Shown: piece by piece, positions 24,617 through 33,697 of the stretch
Layout of the letters: the number at the start of each line of letters is the position of its first letter
Position numbering within the stretch: the first letter of the stretch is position 1
Source of the DNA: Bdellovibrionia bacterium
GTDB taxonomy: Bacteria; Bdellovibrionota; Bdellovibrionia; Bdellovibrionales; JAUICD01
NCBI GenBank assembly: GCA_030427965.1
Contig: JAUICD010000029.1
Coordinates: 1 to 41,166 of the forward strand
Direction: 5' to 3'
Length of the DNA: 41,166 nt
Program-made: the position numbers and the translations under genes
Notes under the pieces: model-generated
Database searches by the model: none
Told to the model about the DNA's origin: nothing
Seen by the model: the letters and a program-made list of their open reading frames with translations, nothing else

Positions 24617-25948
24617 ATGCCCATTCATCCGATAATGTCTTGTATGGGGTCTCAGTACAAATGGCAGAAAGACTTTGGAATCACGGATGAGCAAATTCGT
24701 GAATGGAAGAGTTACATCTCAGAAAGAGAGAGTGTACTCATTTGGGCTATTAAAAACCACCATATTGATGAAGAAAAGTATTTGAACTGGGCTCAAGAAC
24801 AATATGGTCTTTTAAGAATCAAAGAAGAGTTTTTTGACTCTAAGAAACCCAACCAAGAGCTGATGAGTCGATATTCAAATCTTTGGCCGAAACATGTTGC
24901 GCTTTTGATGGAGTGGGAAGGCACATTGTATCTTGCCTGTCTTGAACCAGACTCTAGTATAGTTCCGCCTCAGTCCTATATTTGGGTACTTGCTCCAAGT
25001 GAGAAAATTTTAAAATGGAATGAGTGTCACTCAACTGAGAATTCTGTCCCAAGTAATGCTCCTCCTGGAATCGATTTAAACGTGGAAGTTTTAGTTCCAG
25101 ACTTTGAACTCAGTGATGAGTCTGCAACACAAATCGTATCAAGTGAGAAGCTCTCTCCTCCAGTGGATCATCCCGACGAGATCGTGCCTGAGGGACTAAA
25201 TTTTGAATCATTGGACCTTCCAAATGATTTGAGTGACAAAACTAAAGTTGGAGGGGTAGTTAAGGATGATTCACCTGCAGGGTTAAACCTTGAAAATATG
25301 AAACCTCCGAGCCTGACTTCTGAAACCATTGCTCCTGAAAATTTAAACCTTCCGCCTCTTCCCGTTGATACCATAAGAGAGATCGAGCTTTCCAGTGATA
25401 CTTCAACTCCACCTGAGGGAATCCTTCAGGTATCTTCAGCAATAGATGAAGCTCTTCCAATAAAACCAACTCAAACGGAAGATCTATCTAAAGTTTCAAA
25501 AGAAGCAGAAAGAAAAACTTCAGGTCAATTGGATGAATATCTTTTTTCTGAATTACCAAGTGAATTCTCTCAAAAAATGATATTGCTCTTCAATGGGGAA
25601 AACCTTGAACCCTGGAAGTGGGATGAAACTTGGGTTCAGGATGTTTCGCGACAAACGGCGATTGATCTTTCTTCTCCAAGTGTTTTTCGAATTGTACAAA
25701 AAAGCTGTGCTCCATTTCATGGACCAGTGGTACCAAACTCCATCAACGACACATTTTTTCAAACTTGGAATTCCGGAAGAACACCAGAGTGGCTTACAAT
25801 TCTTCCTCTCTATATTGAAAATTCGATTGTCGGAATGGTATTGGGAACAGCAAATAAAGAAGATGCTGAAAAATTAAAAATTGAGCGTCTTGAGCATCTT
25901 GCTAATATGGCTTCAAGAAAACTTTTGGCAAACCCAAGCGCTGCCTAA
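24617..25948 (+). CDS. GspE-N-terminal-like / GAF-like domain protein with long acidic linker
   Basis: A protein of up to 443 residues with three parts. Residues of about 20-115 resemble the N-terminal (MshEN/T2SSE_N) domain of secretion ATPases: an EKYLNWAQEQYGLL helix, then LWPKHVALLMEWEGTLYLACLEP. Residues of about 140-310 are a low-complexity Pro/Ser/Asp/Glu linker with repeated GLNLE/ENLNLP-like phrases. Residues of about 315-440 look GAF-like, ending in LTILPLYIENSIVGMVLG and a C-terminal helix. No ATPase motif is present. The start is uncertain: ATGs at 24617, 24635 and 24644 are in frame and none has a good Shine-Dalgarno. It is divergent from the tandem-GYF gene. A role in pilus or secretion control or in c-di-GMP-type sensing is conjecture. 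Confidence 0.65.
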   Translation: MPIHPIMSCMGSQYKWQKDFGITDEQIREWKSYISERESVLIWAIKNHHIDEEKYLNWAQEQYGLLRIKEEFFDSKKPNQELMSRYSNLWPKHVALLMEWEGTLYLACLEPDSSIVPPQSYIWVLAPSEKILKWNECHSTENSVPSNAPPGIDLNVEVLVPDFELSDESATQIVSSEKLSPPVDHPDEIVPEGLNFESLDLPNDLSDKTKVGGVVKDDSPAGLNLENMKPPSLTSETIAPENLNLPPLPVDTIREIELSSDTSTPPEGILQVSSAIDEALPIKPTQTEDLSKVSKEAERKTSGQLDEYLFSELPSEFSQKMILLFNGENLEPWKWDETWVQDVSRQTAIDLSSPSVFRIVQKSCAPFHGPVVPNSINDTFFQTWNSGRTPEWLTILPLYIENSIVGMVLGTANKEDAEKLKIERLEHLANMASRKLLANPSAA

Positions 25949-26054
25949 TAAGACGCTCAAATCATTTTTCGTGTTTAATGCTCTTCTTCAGATTAAAAGT
26001 AGTTCTCGTTTCTATTCTAAGTTTTCTTTTAATATGAGTTGTAATTTTGAATTT

Positions 26055-27089
26055 TTAACGTCTTTGCAGTGCTTTTGCAAAATCCTGAACATCTTTTGAG
26101 GTTGTGCTCCAACTTGTCACCCACCGCACTTCATTTGTTTTTTCATTCCAAATATAGAAAAAGTACTTCTCTCTTAAGTAATGAATCAAATCACGAGGGA
26201 TTTTGGCAAAAACCATATTGGTGTCAGGGTTTTGAGTGATCTCCACATTTGGATGACTTTTGACAAGTTCGTGAATTTCTCTTGCTCGTTCAATTGAGTT
26301 TTGAGAGTATCTGCGCCAAGTTTCATCTTTTAAAAACGTTTGAAATTGTGCAGCAATAAATCGGCTTTTCCCTGGAAGTTGCAAGAGTTGTTTTTGATAA
26401 AAGGGGACATGTTTTGCAATCTGTTTGTCAAAGAAGACACAAGCCTCTGCAAGCAGAAGTCCATTCTTAGTACCTCCAAAAGAAACAGCATCTGCTCCGA
26501 TGTCTGAAGTGATTTCTTTTAAGCTCACTCCTAGAGCCGTTGCTGCATTGACAAGTCGAGATCCATCGATATGAAGTTTAAGTCCATATTTCACGCATTC
26601 GGCTTTGATGTCTTTCATTTCTTGAATACTGTAGATCGTACCGTACTCAGTGGGTTGAGTGATTGAAACGACTCGGGGCTGAATACAGTGAGGATCTCCA
26701 AGACGCACCATTTTTGTGGAAATGTCTTTGGCTTGAAGTTTTCCGTTTGGAGAAGGGAGTGTGAGTAGTTTGGTTCCAATAATATGCTCTGGAGCACCAC
26801 ATTCATCATGGTTAAGATGAGAGCTCTCTGCGCAAATCACACCTTCATAAGACTTGAGAAGTGCTTTTAGACAAAGAATATTTGCAGCTGTTCCATTGAA
26901 AACTAGAAAAGTAGTAGCAGAGTCACCAAATGCTCTCTTGAAGGAGCTTCGCACTTCATCAGTGAAGCTGTCGTTTCCATAGGCTGCAACCTGTCCGGTG
27001 TTGACGCTTTCAATGGCTTCAAGGACTTCAGGTATAACTTCAGAATTGTTGTCGCTTGCAAATGAGATTGGTTTCATAAAAGAGGTCAT
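26055..27089 (-). CDS. ltaE: low-specificity L-threonine aldolase
   Basis: PLP enzyme that cleaves threonine/allo-threonine to glycine and acetaldehyde. It has 344 residues. Motifs are FASDNN at 10-15, GNDSFTDE at 38-45, FNGTAANI at 64-71, the PLP-stacking His91 in AESSHLN, the Asp175/Arg178 pair in HIDGSR, and the Schiff-base Lys208 in SFGGTKNGLL. The first ATG is at 27089; ATG 27077 begins the family-typical MKPISFASDN and is equally possible. Neither has a good Shine-Dalgarno. The gene stands alone, divergent from the cysteine desulfurase. It would be a second potential glycine source next to the proposed gamma-glutamyl route at 1030-5565. Confidence 0.93.
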   Translation of the reverse strand: MTSFMKPISFASDNNSEVIPEVLEAIESVNTGQVAAYGNDSFTDEVRSSFKRAFGDSATTFLVFNGTAANILCLKALLKSYEGVICAESSHLNHDECGAPEHIIGTKLLTLPSPNGKLQAKDISTKMVRLGDPHCIQPRVVSITQPTEYGTIYSIQEMKDIKAECVKYGLKLHIDGSRLVNAATALGVSLKEITSDIGADAVSFGGTKNGLLLAEACVFFDKQIAKHVPFYQKQLLQLPGKSRFIAAQFQTFLKDETWRRYSQNSIERAREIHELVKSHPNVEITQNPDTNMVFAKIPRDLIHYLREKYFFYIWNEKTNEVRWVTSWSTTSKDVQDFAKALQRR

Positions 27090-27205
27090 ATCACAGGGTT
27101 GGGGTTGAAATGACTGAATGAGAAAAATTTTCAGTGATTTTAAAGGCTTGGATTGATTCCCTCATGATTGTGCTGAAGCGTCAGTTGTGATAGATCTCCT
27201 GAGGT

Positions 27206-28387
27206 ATGAAGCGTGTCTACTTTGATCACAATGCCACCACTCCAATTGAGCCTTCGATTTTAAATCGATTGAACCATTGGGCTGAGGCTTGGGGAAACCC
27301 AAGCTCAATTCATGAGGAAGGTCGCAAACCAAAACTTATGCTAAGGGAGGCGCGCGCTCAACTTGCCAAAGTTTTTGGTGCAAAGCCCTTAGAGCTTGTT
27401 TTCACTTCTGGGGGAAGTGAGGCCAATAGCTTTATTATTGAGGGTGTGTTTCATCGGCTTCAAAAGGTTGGTAAAAATCATTACCTTGTAGGGGCAACAG
27501 AGCACCCAAGTGTTATCAAGTCTTTTGAGTTTATTAAATCTTTAGGGGCTGAAATTGAAACAGTTCCAGTTGGGTGTAATGGGGAAGTGGACCTTGAAAA
27601 GTTCGAAAATCAAATTCGTCCCAACACGGGCTTGATTTCAATGATGGTAGCCAATAATGAAACAGGTGTTGTTTATCCAATCAAAAAGATGGCAAAAATA
27701 GCGCATAAGAAAGGTGTTTTGTTTCACTCAGACTGTGTTCAAGCGGTTGGGAAGATGAAGTTTAAGATAAATGATCTCGGTGTTGATTTTGCAACTCTTT
27801 CGGCTCATAAATTCTATTCCTTAAAAGGGTGTGGAGTTGCTTTTGTTAAAACAGGAGTTGGACTTGAAAGCCTTATTCATGGTGGTGGGCAAGAACGCGG
27901 TCGAAGGGCTGGAACTGAGAATCTACTTGCTATAAGTGCGTTTTCTGAAGTGAGTAAGAATTTAGATGAAATAGATGATGCACTAAAGAGAATGTCTTCA
28001 CTGAGAGACACGCTTGAAAATTGGATACAAGAGAACATATCAGACGTCCGTATCAACGGAAGAAATTCAAAGCGAGTTGTGAATACCTCAAATATGGTAA
28101 TTGAAGGGGTTGATGGAGAAACCCTTCTTATGAATCTTGATATGAAAGGCTTTGCTGTGAGTACGGGAGCAGCTTGTAGCTCGGGAAGCCAAGAGCCAAG
28201 TCCAGCTCTTCTTGCAATGGGACTGACCCGTGAAGAAGCTCAAAGCTCACTTAGAGTGAGTTTGGGGTGGGGAAATACTCAAGAAGAAGTGAATGCCTTT
28301 TGCGAAGTTCTCAAATCAGTGGTAACTCGTATCAGAAATATAAATCTAAAAGAAATGAGATCTAGTGGAGTTGCTGGTGGAGAATAA
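27206..28387 (+). CDS. cysteine desulfurase (NifS/IscS type)
   Basis: PLP enzyme that takes sulfur from cysteine as an enzyme persulfide. The 393 residues contain YFDHNATTP at 5-13, TSGGSEAN at 67-74, ATEHPSV at 97-103, the Schiff-base Lys202 in [17 protein letters not shown] at 234-239, and the persulfide Cys324 in [10 protein letters not shown], the long flexible loop of group I enzymes. The gene overlaps mnmA by 11 bases, with no iscU, iscA or Fe-S scaffold beside it. This resembles the dedicated desulfurase-MnmA pairs of Gram-positive bacteria and suggests sulfur supply for tRNA 2-thiouridine. It could also serve general Fe-S synthesis. The Shine-Dalgarno is CTGAGG just before the ATG. 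Confidence 0.94.
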   Translation: MKRVYFDHNATTPIEPSILNRLNHWAEAWGNPSSIHEEGRKPKLMLREARAQLAKVFGAKPLELVFTSGGSEANSFIIEGVFHRLQKVGKNHYLVGATEHPSVIKSFEFIKSLGAEIETVPVGCNGEVDLEKFENQIRPNTGLISMMVANNETGVVYPIKKMAKIAHKKGVLFHSDCVQAVGKMKFKINDLGVDFATLSAHKFYSLKGCGVAFVKTGVGLESLIHGGGQERGRRAGTENLLAISAFSEVSKNLDEIDDALKRMSSLRDTLENWIQENISDVRINGRNSKRVVNTSNMVIEGVDGETLLMNLDMKGFAVSTGAACSSGSQEPSPALLAMGLTREEAQSSLRVSLGWGNTQEEVNAFCEVLKSVVTRIRNINLKEMRSSGVAGGE

Positions 28388-29465
28388 AAAAAAGCGCGTC
28401 TTAGTTGCTATGAGTGGTGGAGTGGACAGTTCTGTTGCCGCAGCCCTTTTGGTGGAGCAAGGTTATGATGTTGTAGGCGTCACTATGCAGGTTTGGGACT
28501 ATAGCTCATGTGAGATTGAAGAAGGAAATGGAACATGTTGTTCAAGTGTTGATGTGGATGATGCAAGAAGTGTTGCCGATAAGCTCAGTATCCCATTTTA
28601 TGTCATGAATTGTGAGGCTAAGTTTAAGGCTTATGTGATTGATCCATTTATTGACAACTATTTGGCCGGGCGAACACCACTTCCATGTGTGAACTGCAAT
28701 ACATTTTTGAAGTTTGATCATCTTTTTCAAAAAATGAAAGAGTTGGAATGCGACTATTTGGCGACAGGACATTACGCACAAATTTTACGAGACTCAGAAA
28801 GCGGACCTCGAATTGTAACGAGTGAGGATAGTTGGAAAGATCAGACTTATTTTCTTTTTACACTTCGTCCTGAACTTATAGATCGATTGCTTTTTCCAGT
28901 GGGTGATATGGAAAAAATAGATGTTAGAAAGTATGCTGAGAGAAAAGATCTTATCAACGCACGAAAGAAAGACTCCACTGGAATTTGTTTCATTGGAAAA
29001 CAAGGGTATTCCAACTTTATAAAAGAACATGTGGCACCAGATCTCTTAAAACCAGGGGAGTTGAAACGATATCCAAATGGTGAGGTTTTAGGAAAACATG
29101 AAGGAATTCACAATTTTACTTTTGGTCAAAGAAAAGGCGTTGGGATTTCAGGTTCGGAAGAACCTCTTTATGTTATTAAAGTCGATGCAAAAGACAATAG
29201 TGTCTGGGTTGGAAATGAAAAATATCTTTACTCAAATTCATTGAGAGTGAAAGACACAAATTGGATTCAGGAGATCGAAGATGGGGATACTGTTCGAGTG
29301 AAAATTCGGTATCAACATGGTGGAGCTCTTGCAAAAGCCAAACGAGTAGGGGCCAATGAGTTGGAATTTGAATTTTCAGAACCTCAAAGAGCAGTAACGC
29401 CTGGTCAGGCCGCTGTTGTATATCGTGACCGTGAGCTTATGGGTGGGGGATGGATCGTTCAATAA
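28377..29465 (+). CDS. mnmA: tRNA-specific 2-thiouridylase
   Basis: Thiolates U34 of tRNA-Lys, -Glu and -Gln. The PP-loop SGGVDSS follows RVLVAM near the N-terminus. The catalytic cysteines are Cys107 in CVNCN and Cys204 in STGICFIG (numbered from the preferred start), and the [10 protein letters not shown] and EPLYVI motifs are present. I choose GTG 28377 because GGAG lies 6 bases upstream; a GTG at 28365 and a TTG at 28371 are in frame. From 28377 the protein has 362 residues, the usual length. It starts inside the cysteine desulfurase gene and its own end overlaps mtaB, so a desulfurase, the thiolase that needs its sulfur, and a methylthiolase are co-translated. Confidence 0.96.
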   Translation: MENKKKRVLVAMSGGVDSSVAAALLVEQGYDVVGVTMQVWDYSSCEIEEGNGTCCSSVDVDDARSVADKLSIPFYVMNCEAKFKAYVIDPFIDNYLAGRTPLPCVNCNTFLKFDHLFQKMKELECDYLATGHYAQILRDSESGPRIVTSEDSWKDQTYFLFTLRPELIDRLLFPVGDMEKIDVRKYAERKDLINARKKDSTGICFIGKQGYSNFIKEHVAPDLLKPGELKRYPNGEVLGKHEGIHNFTFGQRKGVGISGSEEPLYVIKVDAKDNSVWVGNEKYLYSNSLRVKDTNWIQEIEDGDTVRVKIRYQHGGALAKAKRVGANELEFEFSEPQRAVTPGQAAVVYRDRELMGGGWIVQ

Positions 29466-30748
29466 CGACACATACCTTTGGATGCAAGGTCAACACCTAC
29501 GACACGGGTCTTATAGAGCGTGACTTAGGTGGATTGAAGTCAGAGGAACGACGAATTCATATTTTAAATACATGTGCTGTTACGGCTGAAGCGACAAAAG
29601 AGGCTGTTCGTCTCACAAAAAAACTTAAGAAAAATAATCCGGATGATCTTATCGTAGTGACGGGTTGTGCATCTCAAGTGGATACACAAAAATTTGAAGA
29701 TTTGAATGAAGTGGATTTGATTGTGGCAAATTCTCACAAGTCAGAACTTCGTAATCTTATTGAGAAACGCTTGAGAGGGGAAGCCACAAAGGTTCATAAG
29801 TCTAATATCTTTCGAAATGAAAAGCTGGGCCTGGGAGGGGGGCTGGAAAGTCATCATTCTCGTATTTTTTTAAAAATACAAGATGGGTGCAATAGCTTTT
29901 GTTCTTACTGTGTGATTCCTTTTGCAAGGGGAAAATCTCGTAGTCTTCCTCGTGAGGCACTAGCTGAAAAAATCAGTGAGCTTTATATTCAAGGACGTCG
30001 AGAAGTTGTGTTAACAGGAATCCATATTGGTGATTACTGTGGAAAAGATGAAGCTGGGAAAGAATACCTTCTAGAGGATTTGGTTTCTTATCTTCTTAAG
30101 AAAACAAAAATGCCAAGATTTCGCCTTACAAGTTTAGAGCCTCCTGAGTTGACCCCTGGCCTTCTGGAGCTTTTTAAAGAAGATCGGCTTTGTTCCCACT
30201 TTCATATGAGTATCCAAAGTGCTACGACGAAGACACTAAAGAGTATGAAGAGAAATTATACAGCCCAAGATGTGGAGGATGTGCTCGATAAGATTCATCT
30301 AAATGTCCCCAACGCCTATGTTGGGATGGATGTGATTGTGGGGTTTTGTGGTGAAACAAACTTGGACTTTGAAGACACTTACACTCGCTTAGAGAGACTT
30401 CCTTGGACTCGGATACATGTGTTTCCATATAGTGAGAGATCAGGAACAAGTGCGACTCGAATGAACGACAATGTTTTAAGACATGTGAAAGTCGAGCGTT
30501 CTCGAAGGCTTCGGGCTTTGAGTACGGAGCGACTTCAGAAAAAAGCGTATGATCAGGTCGGGACGAGGAAAAAAGCCCTTGTATTAAAAGGGCAGAGGGG
30601 AAGCCGCGCTTTGAGCCGAGATTACTGGGATATTCAACTCTTAGCGGGCAACCACCCGGAGATAAACACTGAAGTGGATCTTAAAATCACAGGGTTTCAT
30701 CCAAATACGTCCTTAAACGGCGGACAACTTGTTGGACAGTTGATTTAA
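29450..30748 (+). CDS. mtaB: tRNA t6A37 methylthiotransferase MtaB
   Basis: Radical-SAM enzyme that adds a methylthio group to t6A37 in ANN-decoding tRNAs. The 432 residues show the N-terminal MTTase Fe-S cysteines at 12, 42 and 73 (FGCKVN, NTCAVT, TGCASQ) and the radical-[11 protein letters not shown] with Cys147, 151 and 154. FGCKVN with the KVNTYD sequence is the MtaB/YqeV signature rather than MiaB. A TRAM-like C-terminal region is present. It overlaps mnmA by 16 bases. The t6A substrate depends on the Tsa system, of which tsaE is encoded in this window. Confidence 0.93.
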   Translation: MDRSITTHTFGCKVNTYDTGLIERDLGGLKSEERRIHILNTCAVTAEATKEAVRLTKKLKKNNPDDLIVVTGCASQVDTQKFEDLNEVDLIVANSHKSELRNLIEKRLRGEATKVHKSNIFRNEKLGLGGGLESHHSRIFLKIQDGCNSFCSYCVIPFARGKSRSLPREALAEKISELYIQGRREVVLTGIHIGDYCGKDEAGKEYLLEDLVSYLLKKTKMPRFRLTSLEPPELTPGLLELFKEDRLCSHFHMSIQSATTKTLKSMKRNYTAQDVEDVLDKIHLNVPNAYVGMDVIVGFCGETNLDFEDTYTRLERLPWTRIHVFPYSERSGTSATRMNDNVLRHVKVERSRRLRALSTERLQKKAYDQVGTRKKALVLKGQRGSRALSRDYWDIQLLAGNHPEINTEVDLKITGFHPNTSLNGGQLVGQLI

Positions 30749-30754
30749 GATCTC

Positions 30755-30783
30755 TTGACCCCGTCAACATAACGCGTTAGAAC
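30755..30783 (+). promoter_or_regulatory. predicted sigma70-type promoter for rnc-era-der
   Basis: TTGACC (30755-30760, five of six consensus bases), a 17-base spacer and TAGAAC (30778-30783, four of six) lie in the 72-base gap between mtaB and rnc. Transcription would start near 30790, about 20 bases before the rnc Shine-Dalgarno. Judged by consensus match only. Confidence 0.45.
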
Positions 30784-30820
30784 GTCTTGAATTTGAATTG
30801 GGCCTTTTGGAGGACCCTTG

Positions 30821-31501
30821 ATGACCTTGAAGATTGATGGCTATGCCTTTCAAAATGTTTCTCTTTTGTTAGAAGCACTGACTCACAAGAGCTTTAGTAA
30901 CGATATCAGAGATCGTGTGATTCCACACAATGAGCGCCTTGAGTTTTTGGGTGATGCTGTATTGGAACTTGCGATCACAGACATTCTTCATAAAAGTTTT
31001 CCTAGTGACAGTGAAGGGGACTTGTCTAAAAAGCGAGCAAGTCTTGTGAACGAAACATCTCTTTGTGAACTTGCAATTGAAATGAATATTCCAAGTCAAA
31101 TCCAATTGGGAAGAGGGGAAATTGCAACAAAGGGAACTGAAAAACCACGTCTTTTGGCATCTGCTTTAGAAGCCGTTATTGGTGCTATTTATATGGACTC
31201 CAATTTTGATAAATCCCTTCTCTTTGTTGAGAACTTATTTAAAAGAAGCATTGAAAATCTTCCTGAGCTCAATAACTTTGAGAGGGATTATAAAACTCGA
31301 TTTCAAGAAATATCTCAAAAAAGGCACAAAGTCTTTCCAAGATATCATCTGATCGGAACGGAAGGTCCAGATCATCAAAAGTCATTTCTTGTATCTGTTC
31401 TTATAGATGATCAAGAGATTGCAAAGGGTGAGGGAAAAAACAAAAAAGAAGCTGAACAGATGGCTGCAAAAGCAGCAATGGAGAAGTTGGAATGGGAGTA
31501 G
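30821..31501 (+). CDS. rnc: ribonuclease III
   Basis: Double-strand-specific endoribonuclease that matures rRNA and some mRNAs. It has 226 residues from ATG 30821, preceded by GGAGGA; the in-frame TTG at 30818 is less likely. The catalytic signature NERLEFLGDAVLEL is near 37-50 with Glu41 and Asp45. The second acidic cluster is in ALEAVIGAIYMDS near 123-135. The C-terminal dsRNA-binding domain, from about 155, ends in GEGKNKKEAEQMAAKAAMEKL. Its stop overlaps the era start by 10 bases. The rnc-era order is conserved in many bacteria. Confidence 0.97.
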   Translation: MTLKIDGYAFQNVSLLLEALTHKSFSNDIRDRVIPHNERLEFLGDAVLELAITDILHKSFPSDSEGDLSKKRASLVNETSLCELAIEMNIPSQIQLGRGEIATKGTEKPRLLASALEAVIGAIYMDSNFDKSLLFVENLFKRSIENLPELNNFERDYKTRFQEISQKRHKVFPRYHLIGTEGPDHQKSFLVSVLIDDQEIAKGEGKNKKEAEQMAAKAAMEKLEWE

Positions 31502-32382
31502 TGGCAGGATATGTGGCGTTGGTAGGTTGGCCTAATGCTGGTAAAAGCACGTTGGTGAATACACTTGTTGGCGAGAAAATTTCGATTGTTTCAGACAAGC
31601 CTCAGACAACTCGTCGTCGAGTGACAGGCATTATGACATCCGATGAGTTTCAAGCTGTGCTAGTTGATGCTCCTGGGATTGTTCGAGATCAGAAAGGCTT
31701 GAATCAGTTTTTAGCAAAAGAATATGAAGCCATTATTTCAGAGTGTGATGCAATTCTAGTTCTATTAAATGTAGATGAAAGAAATCCACATCGTTTATTT
31801 GACCTTTTGGATCAATATAAAGAAGTTAACAAACCAAAATTTGCACTAATCACAAAGTCAGATCTCAATCCCAATCGCGTGAGTTCGCTGTCGGCAAAGC
31901 TTCATATTGAAGGCTGGCAGTTTGAATCGATTTCCTCTAAAGATAAGTTTGGAGTGACTAGAGAGAAGGTGAAAAACCTTTTGAAAGATGCACTCCCAAT
32001 GTCTCAAGGGTATCTTTTTGAAAAAAATGTTTTTACACTTGAAACACTGAAATCTCTGTCTTCTGAAATTATTCGTGAAAAATGCTTTGAGTACCTTTTT
32101 CAAGAAGTGCCTTACGGACTTGCAGTTCAAGTCCGTAAGTTTGATGAATCGGATCGCCTTACTAAAATCTACGCAGATGTGATTGTCGAGAAAGAGAATC
32201 ACAAAGAGATGGTGATTGGCAGAAAAGCTTCGATGATTCGTTCCATTGGTATTGCAGCAAGAAAAGAACTTGAGGAATTGACTCAAACCAAAGTGTTTTT
32301 AGATTTGCATGTGAGTGTGAAAAAGGCCTGGGTTAAAAACAAGACAATGATGGAGGAGTTAGGCTATGTCATCCCTTCATAA
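31492..32382 (+). CDS. era: GTPase Era
   Basis: Essential GTPase that binds 16S rRNA and monitors 30S maturation. The 296 residues have the G1 P-loop GWPNAGKS at 12-19 (Trp replaces the usual Arg), the G2-region QTTRRRVTGI, G3 DAPGI, G4 TKSD near 122-125, and a C-terminal KH domain with VIGRKASMIRSIGIAARKELE near 240-260. The ATG overlaps rnc by 10 bases and the 3' end overlaps der by 17 bases. Confidence 0.97.
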   Translation: MGVVAGYVALVGWPNAGKSTLVNTLVGEKISIVSDKPQTTRRRVTGIMTSDEFQAVLVDAPGIVRDQKGLNQFLAKEYEAIISECDAILVLLNVDERNPHRLFDLLDQYKEVNKPKFALITKSDLNPNRVSSLSAKLHIEGWQFESISSKDKFGVTREKVKNLLKDALPMSQGYLFEKNVFTLETLKSLSSEIIREKCFEYLFQEVPYGLAVQVRKFDESDRLTKIYADVIVEKENHKEMVIGRKASMIRSIGIAARKELEELTQTKVFLDLHVSVKKAWVKNKTMMEELGYVIPS

Positions 32383-33697
32383 CAAAGTTGCAATAATAGG
32401 TCGTCCAAATGTAGGAAAATCAACATTGTTCAACCGAATGACAGGAACCCGAAGAGCTCTTGTCAAAAACGAAGCAGGCGTGACTCGTGATATTCGTGTT
32501 GGAACAGGTGTGTGGTTGGATCGGAAATTTGAGGTTCTAGACACAGGTGGGCTTACAGATGCTTCTGACATTTTTTCTCAAATGATTAAACAACAAGTTT
32601 TAAACGTTCTTTCAACTGTGGATTGTGTTGTGATTGTAACAGATGGGCGTGTTGGAGTTTGTCCAGAAGATAAGGACGTAGTTCGCCTTGTTCAAAGATC
32701 TGGGAAACCTTATATTGTAGCTGTTAATAAAATTGATAAGCCTGAAAACCTCGACATTCAATCTTTGGAATTTTACTCTTTGAGTGACAATATTATAGGA
32801 TGTGCATTTGAGAAACGAATGGGACTGAGTGAAATTTCAGAGTGGGTTGTGTCACAATTGAACGAAACAGAAGTTGAAGTTCCTCATGCTGATATCAATT
32901 TGGCTATTATTGGAAAGCCCAATGCCGGAAAGAGTTCTCTTTGCAACCAAATCTTAGGTGAAGAGAAGATGCTGGTAACTGAAATTGCAGGGACTACGAC
33001 AGATAGTGTGGATTCTTATTTCCAATACAATGACAACAATTATCGTCTTATAGACACGGCAGGTATTCGAAGACGCGCCATTCGGAAGAAAAACGGTCTT
33101 GAAATGCTTTCTGCCATTCAGTCTGAAAAATCAATATCGCGAGCTGATATTGTACTACTTGTGGTGGATGCTCTTGAAGGACCTGCTGAGCAAGATGCAA
33201 GGCTTTTGGATAAAATCATTGAAAGCCATAAAGGTGTAATTCTTGTTGTAAATAAATCGGATCTTGGGGAAAGTGAAATGGAAGCATTTCGAAAAAAACT
33301 TCGCTCAGATGTGAAGAATAAATTTCACTTCTTTACGGATATACCAGTTTGTTTCACAAGTGCCAAAACAGGGTCTGGGATAAAAAAACTATTTGAAACA
33401 ATTGAAGATCTTTGGAAGAAACTCAATTTCCGAGTCTCTACATCTGAACTCAATGATTTCTTTATTAAGGTGATCAGACAAGCCCCTTCGCCTGTGGCTG
33501 GAACAAAAAACGTCAAATTTTACTACGCAACTCAAACAAAGCAAAAACCTCCAAGCTTTATTGCTTTTGCCAATCGCCCCGAAGGGGTCAATAATGCCTA
33601 TCGACGTTTTTTGGTCAATCGTATCAAGAGTCAGTGGGATCTCGATGGTGTTCCTGTGCGTGTTTTTGCAATGAAAAATAATGGAGCTCCACTTTGA
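32366..33697 (+). CDS. der: ribosome-associated GTPase Der (EngA)
   Basis: Tandem GTPase needed for 50S assembly. The 443 residues contain two G domains: G1 GRPNVGKST at 12-20 with DTGGL at 59-63 and NKID at 121-124; then GKPNAGKSS at 183-191, DTAGIRRR near 231, and NKSD near 296. The C-terminal KH-like domain has FYATQTKQKPPSFIAFANRPE. The start has GGAGG about 10 bases upstream inside era. Its stop overlaps the start of the symporter gene (TGATG). The run rnc-era-der forms a ribosome and RNA-processing unit. Confidence 0.97.
   Translation: MSSLHNKVAIIGRPNVGKSTLFNRMTGTRRALVKNEAGVTRDIRVGTGVWLDRKFEVLDTGGLTDASDIFSQMIKQQVLNVLSTVDCVVIVTDGRVGVCPEDKDVVRLVQRSGKPYIVAVNKIDKPENLDIQSLEFYSLSDNIIGCAFEKRMGLSEISEWVVSQLNETEVEVPHADINLAIIGKPNAGKSSLCNQILGEEKMLVTEIAGTTTDSVDSYFQYNDNNYRLIDTAGIRRRAIRKKNGLEMLSAIQSEKSISRADIVLLVVDALEGPAEQDARLLDKIIESHKGVILVVNKSDLGESEMEAFRKKLRSDVKNKFHFFTDIPVCFTSAKTGSGIKKLFETIEDLWKKLNFRVSTSELNDFFIKVIRQAPSPVAGTKNVKFYYATQTKQKPPSFIAFANRPEGVNNAYRRFLVNRIKSQWDLDGVPVRVFAMKNNGAPL

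Noticed and set aside
31858..32286. 142-codon minus-strand open frame
   Set aside because: Fully inside era, antisense to the G4 and KH regions; a shadow of conserved coding.
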